DNA of 18,703 nucleotides from CAYYHA01 sp964471535. GTDB lineage: Bacteria > Myxococcota > Myxococcia > SLRQ01. The stretch spans positions 1 to 18,703 of the forward strand of contig CAYYHA010000060.1 of NCBI GenBank assembly GCA_964471535.1, given 5' to 3'. The translations under genes were made by a program, and so were the position numbers. The notes beneath the pieces are model-generated. The model did no database searches and had not been told where the DNA came from. It saw only the letters and a program-made list of their open reading frames with translations. Shown one piece after another: positions 14,964 to 18,703 of this stretch. Within the stretch, counting starts at the first letter, position 1. Every line of letters begins with the position of its first letter.

Positions 14964-16009
14964 CGACCCAGCCTCCGGATTCGTTCAGCCTCGGTAAAGA
15001 GATCCTTCGCTTCGTCTTCCCGGCTCGCCACGTACGCGGAGACGCCGAGGCACGGCGTGAGGAAGGTGTGCCGCACGTAGCGGTAGTCCAGCCAGAAAGG
15101 GTAGACGGCGATGGGGACGCGCAGCTCGAGGACGAGCCTTACGCGGAGGCTGGGGAAGCGTCCGGCCGGGGTGAGTACCACGCCCTCGTCGTCGACCGAG
15201 AAGTGGTAGGTGTCCTCGCTCTGGAAAAAGAGGCGATCGAGCAGGCCGGAGACGCGGGTACGCTCGGTCCAGGTGTCCCCGACCCGCAGCGGGTAGCGCA
15301 CCACCTCCACCGCTGGCTCGTAGGCGAGCGCGGTGCGCCCCGACTCCTCGCTGGCCACCCCATGGAGGAGGAGGGCGCTCTGGGTGCGCTCGTAGACCCC
15401 GTAGAGGGTAGGCTGGGTGGAGAGGGGGAGAACGAAGACCGTGCCGGTGAACGGTCCGGTGAAGCGGTCGGCAAACCAGTGTCCCTCGAGGGGGCTGGCC
15501 TGGTAGCTCACCGGCCACTCGCCTGGGTAGGGGCCGGTGAAGTCCCAGGTCCGCACCCCATCCACCTCCCGGCCCACCAGATCGACGGGAAGCGGTTCGT
15601 CGCCCCCGGCCTCCAGATAGGAGATCCCGGCCGAGAAGGAGAGCGGCGCCTCCTCGGCGCTTAGCACACCATCGTCGATCGGGACGCACCCCTCCGGTGC
15701 ACCCCCGTCGTGCCCTCCGGCGTCGGGGCTGCCGCCGTCGGAGCCGCCGCCGTCGGGGCCGCCGCCATCCCCTGCACCTCCATCCGGTTTGCCCCCATTC
15801 GTCACGCTTCCGGCGTCCGCCGAGCCGCCATCCCCGTGCGCTCCACCGTCCGCATCGTCCGAGGCTTGGCATCGCCCGGCGATGCAGGCCTCGTTGGACG
15901 GACACTCGTCACTGGCCCGGCACGGAGCCTCGGCTGCCCCGCAGGCTGCGGCGAGTAGTGCGAGGAGGCAAAGTGCCGGCAGAGCTGGGTAGGGAAGACG
16001 CGGGTTCAT
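14960..16009 (-). CDS. Lipoprotein A: Cys-rich N region, Gly/Asp linker, domain shared with lipoprotein B
   Basis: A 349-residue lipoprotein in three parts. First is a signal peptide with lipobox LAAAC (Cys23), then a small Cys cluster, CRASDECPSNEACIAGRC (30-47), a pattern common in myxobacterial surface proteins. Second is a low-complexity linker of Gly, Asp and Ser (about 51-106). Third is a beta-rich domain (107-349) opening with GCVPIDDGVLSAEEAPL and containing WDFTGPYPG, EGHWFADRFTG, LLLHGVAS and PCLGVSAYV. Lipoprotein B shows the same landmarks in the same order. The ATG at 16009 overlaps the ligase stop (ATGA); no clear ribosome site precedes it, so it probably depends on coupling. 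The open frame extends further upstream, but that part is out of frame with the ligase and meaningless. The function is unknown; a surface partner of the hydrolase or barrel is likely. Confidence 0.87.
   Translation of the reverse strand: MNPRLPYPALPALCLLALLAAACGAAEAPCRASDECPSNEACIAGRCQASDDADGGAHGDGGSADAGSVTNGGKPDGGAGDGGGPDGGGSDGGSPDAGGHDGGAPEGCVPIDDGVLSAEEAPLSFSAGISYLEAGGDEPLPVDLVGREVDGVRTWDFTGPYPGEWPVSYQASPLEGHWFADRFTGPFTGTVFVLPLSTQPTLYGVYERTQSALLLHGVASEESGRTALAYEPAVEVVRYPLRVGDTWTERTRVSGLLDRLFFQSEDTYHFSVDDEGVVLTPAGRFPSLRVRLVLELRVPIAVYPFWLDYRYVRHTFLTPCLGVSAYVASREDEAKDLFTEAERIRRLGR
15692..15859 (-). repeat. Gly/Asp/Ser low-complexity linker-coding repeat
   Basis: This stretch inside lipoprotein A codes for imperfect copies of GGSDGG, GGPDGG and GDGGGP units. 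At DNA level it is a degenerate tandem repeat built on GCCGCCGTCGGG-like units on the plus strand. Such tracts can change length by slippage. Confidence 0.7.
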
Positions 16010-17538
16010 GGGCTGCGGGGCAGGAGGTGCTTTTGGATCTTTCCCGATGGATTGCGCGGCAGGCTCTCCACCGGGACGAACTCCTTGGGGACCTTGTAGC
16101 CAGCCAGGTGTTCCTTCAGCCAGCTTCGGATCGATTCCGTGTCGCATGCCTGGCGCAGCTCTAGGAAAGCACGGCCGACCTCTCCCCATTTCGGGTCGGG
16201 GATGCCGACCACGGCACAGGCACGGACCGCCGGATGGGAGGCCAGGACCTTCTCCACCTCTGCGGGATAGACGTTCTCGCCGCCGGAGATGAACATGTCC
16301 TTCGCCCGGTCCACGATGGCGTACCACCCCTCCGCATCCCGCTCGACGATGTCGCCGGTTCGGAAGAAGCCGTCGTGGGTGAAGGCCTGCTCGTTGGCTT
16401 CGGGGCGGCGCCAATACCCCAGGAAGACGCAGGGTCCTGCAAGACAGAGTTCGCCACGGCCGGCGCCCTCCACCACCTGCCCTTCGTCTTCGATGCGGGC
16501 GACGATGTGGAGGTTGGGCCGGCCCGCCGAACCGGCCCGCGACAGCGCCTCGCTCTCCGGCAGGTTCAGACAGTTCGGGCCGACTTCGGTGAGGCCGTAG
16601 CCCTGCTTGAAGACGATGCCGCGTTGCGCATAGCGCTCGATGAGCGCGATGGGGCAGGGGGCGCCGCCGCAGAGGGCGAAGCGGATCCGGGAGAGATCTG
16701 CCCGGGTGAAGGCCGGCGTCTCGCTCATCAGCTCGAAGGTGGTCGGCACGCCGAAGAGGACGGTGCAGCCTTCGCTTGCCGTGAGCTCCACGACCTCTTC
16801 GGCGTCGAAGCGGTCGAGGAGCACGACCGATCCGCCCTTGGCGAACAGGGGCGTGGAGAGGACGTGGAGCGCGCCGGTGTGAAACAGCGGCGTGTAGGTG
16901 ACCGTGCGGTCCTCGCGGGTGAGGTCGAGGGCGATGAGGGTGTTGAGCGCGTTGTAGGCGACCTGCCGGTGGGGGATGAGCGCGCCCTTGGGGTGTCCGG
17001 TGGTCCCGGAGGTGTAGAGGACCATCCACGGGGTCTCTCCGTCGATGGGCGCCTGCTTCGGTGCTGGCTTGGCGCGCAGCGAGGCCACCTGCTCCGGCCA
17101 GTGGAGCACCTGCGTGCTTCCCTCGAAGGCATCGTCGCCGGCGGGTGCAGGATCGAAGGCAACGGCGAGGGTCTTGCGGCCCGCACAGAGGCGGCCGGCC
17201 ATGAAGGCGTGGGCCGCGTCGAAGAAGAGGAGGGCCGGCTCGGCGTCCTCCACCAGGAAGGCGAGCTCGGGCTCCTTCAGCCGCCAGTTCAGAGGGACCA
17301 AGAGTGCGCCCAGGCGGCCGCAGGCGAAGAGAAGGAGGAAGGTCTCGGTGCGGTTGGCTGCCAGGACGGCCACCCGGTCACCGGCGGTGACTCCCAAGCT
17401 GGCTAGGAGGCGCGCGGCGTCGTCCACCGCCGCATGAAGCTCACGGTAGCTGTAGCGGCGGCCGGTGCGCACCTCGTAGAGCGCTTCCCGGTCTCCGAAC
17501 AGTTCCGCAAGCCTCGGGGTCCAATCTCCGGCGTACAT
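16006..17538 (-). CDS. AMP-dependent acyl-CoA synthetase (acid-CoA ligase)
   Basis: A 510-residue ANL-superfamily enzyme that activates a carboxylic acid with ATP to an acyl-adenylate and then an acyl-CoA in the cytoplasm. Motifs are complete: P-loop YTSGTTGHPKG (175-185), GYGLTEVGP (313-321), RTGDIVERDAEGW with Asp396, the hinge and ligase motif VDRAKDMFISGGENVYPAEVE (about 409-429), and the catalytic lysine Lys500 in RNPSGKIQK. Length and motif style fit medium- or long-chain fatty-acid or aryl-acid CoA ligases; the acid cannot be chosen from the sequence. The start is ATG at 17538, which overlaps the upstream stop by one base (TGATG) and has AGGAGG seven bases before it. It would supply CoA thioesters for the PhaC-like enzyme encoded later in the operon. 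Confidence 0.95.
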   Translation of the reverse strand: MYAGDWTPRLAELFGDREALYEVRTGRRYSYRELHAAVDDAARLLASLGVTAGDRVAVLAANRTETFLLLFACGRLGALLVPLNWRLKEPELAFLVEDAEPALLFFDAAHAFMAGRLCAGRKTLAVAFDPAPAGDDAFEGSTQVLHWPEQVASLRAKPAPKQAPIDGETPWMVLYTSGTTGHPKGALIPHRQVAYNALNTLIALDLTREDRTVTYTPLFHTGALHVLSTPLFAKGGSVVLLDRFDAEEVVELTASEGCTVLFGVPTTFELMSETPAFTRADLSRIRFALCGGAPCPIALIERYAQRGIVFKQGYGLTEVGPNCLNLPESEALSRAGSAGRPNLHIVARIEDEGQVVEGAGRGELCLAGPCVFLGYWRRPEANEQAFTHDGFFRTGDIVERDAEGWYAIVDRAKDMFISGGENVYPAEVEKVLASHPAVRACAVVGIPDPKWGEVGRAFLELRQACDTESIRSWLKEHLAGYKVPKEFVPVESLPRNPSGKIQKHLLPRSP

Positions 17539-18557
17539 CAAGGAGCCTCCTGCGCATCGAGGCACTTCCGTGCGAAGTCGGAGACGAGCGGCCAGAGCCG
17601 CTCGGGCGCCTCCAGCATGGGGACGTGGCCGGTATGGGGCATGGCCACGAAGGGCTGGCCCGTCCGCCGGGCCGCCGCCTGTACCACCGGCGGCGGGACG
17701 ATGCAGTCCGCCGTGCCCGAGACGAAGAGCATGGGGACCTGGATGCGCGAAACATCCGCTCCCACTTGACGGTCGAGTACCTCGCCGACGATGCGCGCGA
17801 AGGGGCGCATGTAGTCGGCGCACAGCGAAGAGCGATGGAGAGCGAGTTTCCGGGCGGCGAGACGCTCGGCCTCCGGGTGCGGCGCTGCAAAGAGTCGCCT
17901 TGCCCCCAGGACCACCTCTTCTTCGCTGCGGCTCACCAAGCGATCTGCGTCGTAAGTGGCCAGCGTCGCGGCACGCAGGGCCGGGGTGACGTGGAACAGC
18001 CCTCCTGGGGCGAGTAGGCACAGCCCGGAAAGCGGTGCACCGGCCAAGGCGGCGAGCATCGCCACGTGTCCCCCCAAGGAGGAGCCCACCACCACCGGAG
18101 GCCGGTGCGCCGCCGCCACATGGTGGATGGCCGCACAGGCTGCCGACACCAGGTCGTCCAGCCCTGCCCCGGGATCGCGGCAGAGGCCGAAGCCAGGCAG
18201 ATCGAAGGCGTAGCGGTCGAAGGCGTCCGGCCCCAAGGGGTGGCGTCCCCGGGCGCCGGTCCGAGCGGGAGCCCACCCCTCGCGCCGAAGCCGGCTGGCC
18301 CCTAGGAAGTGCCGGAAGTCGGAGAGGTCGTGTCCCAGTCCGTGGAGGAAGAGGAGGGGCGGGGCGGGCGTGCCCTCGTCCTTGCCCGGGTAACGGTGCA
18401 GGGGCGGCGCACCGCGCAGGGGGAGGGTCTCGGCCCCGGGCGGCCGGGGCCACTGGAACTGGTGGGCCAGATCCTCGGCCGACACCTGTTCGGGGACCGC
18501 CTCTGGGCGATCCCAACTAAGCCGGTCGGTGGCGGGGTTGCTGCTTTGCACAATCAT
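17538..18557 (-). CDS. Cytoplasmic alpha/beta hydrolase, first gene of the operon
   Basis: A 339-residue alpha/beta-hydrolase with no signal peptide, so cytoplasmic. The catalytic set is HG at 72-73 in LLFLHGLGHD, nucleophile Ser160 in GSSLGG, Asp284 in SGTADCIVPP, and His311 in TGHVPMLEAPE. YAFDLPGFGLC follows the usual strand-4 pattern. The frame is open upstream to an ATG at 18686, but the added 43 residues have no family character and would be coded by a stretch that looks like promoter DNA. I therefore start it at the ATG at 18557, although its ribosome site is weak. It could be an intracellular esterase, thioesterase or PHA-oligomer hydrolase. The first 55 residues before the fold are polar and unassigned. 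Confidence 0.87.
   Translation of the reverse strand: MIVQSSNPATDRLSWDRPEAVPEQVSAEDLAHQFQWPRPPGAETLPLRGAPPLHRYPGKDEGTPAPPLLFLHGLGHDLSDFRHFLGASRLRREGWAPARTGARGRHPLGPDAFDRYAFDLPGFGLCRDPGAGLDDLVSAACAAIHHVAAAHRPPVVVGSSLGGHVAMLAALAGAPLSGLCLLAPGGLFHVTPALRAATLATYDADRLVSRSEEEVVLGARRLFAAPHPEAERLAARKLALHRSSLCADYMRPFARIVGEVLDRQVGADVSRIQVPMLFVSGTADCIVPPPVVQAAARRTGQPFVAMPHTGHVPMLEAPERLWPLVSDFARKCLDAQEAP
18537..18553 (+). repeat. Inverted-repeat arm 1
   Basis: GTTGCTGCTTTGCACAA, lying within codons 2-7 of the first hydrolase gene. It matches the reverse complement of 18650-18666 at 15 of 17 positions. Its core, TGCTTTGCA, is itself a dyad. Confidence 0.55.
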
Positions 18558-18615
18558 CGTTCTGCACGGGCCACGCCCTCGAGGTGACCACCGGTCTGCT
18601 TCAAACGCGGGAGTT

Positions 18616-18644
18616 GACACAGCAAAGTCCGTGGCACTTGTCAA
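18616..18644 (-). promoter_or_regulatory. Candidate sigma-70-type promoter for the operon
   Basis: Read on the minus strand, a perfect -35 box TTGACA (18644-18639) is followed, after 17 bases, by TGTGTC (18621-18616), a poor -10. The position gives a leader of about 50 bases before the ATG at 18557. The weak -10 suggests an activator is needed, or that the -35 match is chance. Confidence 0.4.
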
Positions 18645-18649
18645 GGGTT

Positions 18650-18666
18650 TTTTGCAAAGCAACAAC
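18650..18666 (-). repeat. Inverted-repeat arm 2
   Basis: Read on the minus strand this is GTTGTTGCTTTGCAAAA, matching arm 1 at 15 of 17 positions. The core TTGC-N3-GCAA is palindromic. It lies just upstream of the candidate -35 box, with 96 bases between the two arms. Confidence 0.55.
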
Positions 18667-18667
18667 A

Positions 18668-18696
18668 TTGACCTGGTGATGCACAACCGACATGAT
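18668..18696 (+). promoter_or_regulatory. Candidate divergent promoter pointing out of the window
   Basis: TTGACC (18668-18673), 17 bases, CATGAT (18691-18696): five of six and four of six matches to the sigma-70 consensus. It would serve a gene beyond the right edge that diverges from the operon. This is tentative. Confidence 0.3.
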
Positions 18697-18703
18697 GCAA
18701 CGC

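Larger units (their letters stand above)
18558..18703. promoter_or_regulatory. Regulatory region upstream of the nine-gene operon
   Basis: This stretch is visibly richer in A/T than the surrounding genes. It holds a candidate minus-strand promoter, a candidate plus-strand promoter pointing out of the window, one arm of a 17-base inverted repeat, and a short direct repeat: TGATGCACAAC (18677-18687) and TGATGCAAC (18693-18701). No gene is visible in it. A divergent gene, possibly the regulator, may begin just beyond the right edge. Confidence 0.6.

Noticed and set aside
15692..15859. CRISPR-like or tandem DNA repeat array
   Set aside because: The units are short and imperfect and are explained by Gly/Asp codons of the lipoprotein A linker; there are no spacers.
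16010..17029. Extension of lipoprotein A to 689 residues
   Set aside because: The added part is an Arg/His/Pro-rich out-of-frame reading of the ligase gene, while a clean signal peptide begins at the ATG at 16009.
16234..17406. Long plus-strand open frame (390 codons) opposite the acyl-CoA ligase
   Set aside because: It is the antisense of a gene with complete ANL motifs. Its translation is Gly/Glu/Arg-rich without any domain, as expected of shadow frames in GC-rich DNA.
17539..18516. Fusion of the ligase with an upstream 326-residue segment
   Set aside because: The segment is an out-of-frame reading of the alpha/beta hydrolase. The ligase has its own ATG and AGGAGG at its start.
18558..18686. 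Longer start for the first hydrolase (ATG at 18686)
   Set aside because: The added 43 residues lack family character and overlap the candidate promoter and one repeat arm.
1..18703. tRNA, rRNA, insertion sequences or CRISPR arrays
   Set aside because: I looked on both strands and saw no transposase, no terminal inverted repeats, no regularly spaced repeats and no tRNA-like cloverleaf in the few noncoding stretches.

Overview
The window is GC-rich, densely packed bacterial chromosome. I infer a myxobacterium-like member of Myxococcota (former Deltaproteobacteria). The reasons are the many lipoproteins, one with a Gly/Asp-rich linker behind a small Cys cluster; a sigma-54 promoter with perfect consensus; a long outer-membrane protein resembling a family I associate with Myxococcales; and an Omp85 protein with extra POTRA domains. 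This is inference from gene style, not a database match.

Layout. (1) 2-2656, plus strand: the 3' part of a BamA/TamA-type outer-membrane assembly protein, cut by the left edge. (2) 2718-7447, minus strand: tolQ, tolR, tolA, tolB and a Ppx/GppA phosphatase in a tight cluster, then a YvlD/holin-like small membrane protein after a 139-bp gap. (3) 7448-7672: a divergent regulatory region with a sigma-54 promoter firing rightward into (4) 7673-8674, plus strand, a lipoprotein of three homologous Cys-paired repeats. A strong hairpin at 8699-8728 separates it from the next block. (5) 8734-18557, minus strand: nine consecutive genes, each overlapping the next by 1 to 11 bases. (6) 18558-18703: an AT-richer regulatory region with inverted repeats and possible divergent promoters.

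The nine-gene block is the most interesting part. In transcription order it encodes a cytoplasmic alpha/beta hydrolase, an acyl-CoA ligase, lipoprotein A (Cys cluster, linker, beta-rich domain), a lipoprotein alpha/beta hydrolase, a large outer-membrane beta-barrel, lipoprotein B (paralogue of A), an unknown 82-residue protein, a PhaC-type polyester synthase with an intact Cys-Asp-His triad, and a sodium:solute symporter. Taken together it reads as a possible path from an ester outside the cell to a stored polyester inside: surface hydrolysis, passage across the outer membrane, uptake, CoA activation, polymerisation. The substrate is not visible in the sequence, and this whole-system reading is inference.

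The run of ten Ns at 9072-9081 looks like an assembly artefact. The same 7 bases, cccagta, sit on both sides, and collapsing the overlap restores one continuous 502-residue symporter.
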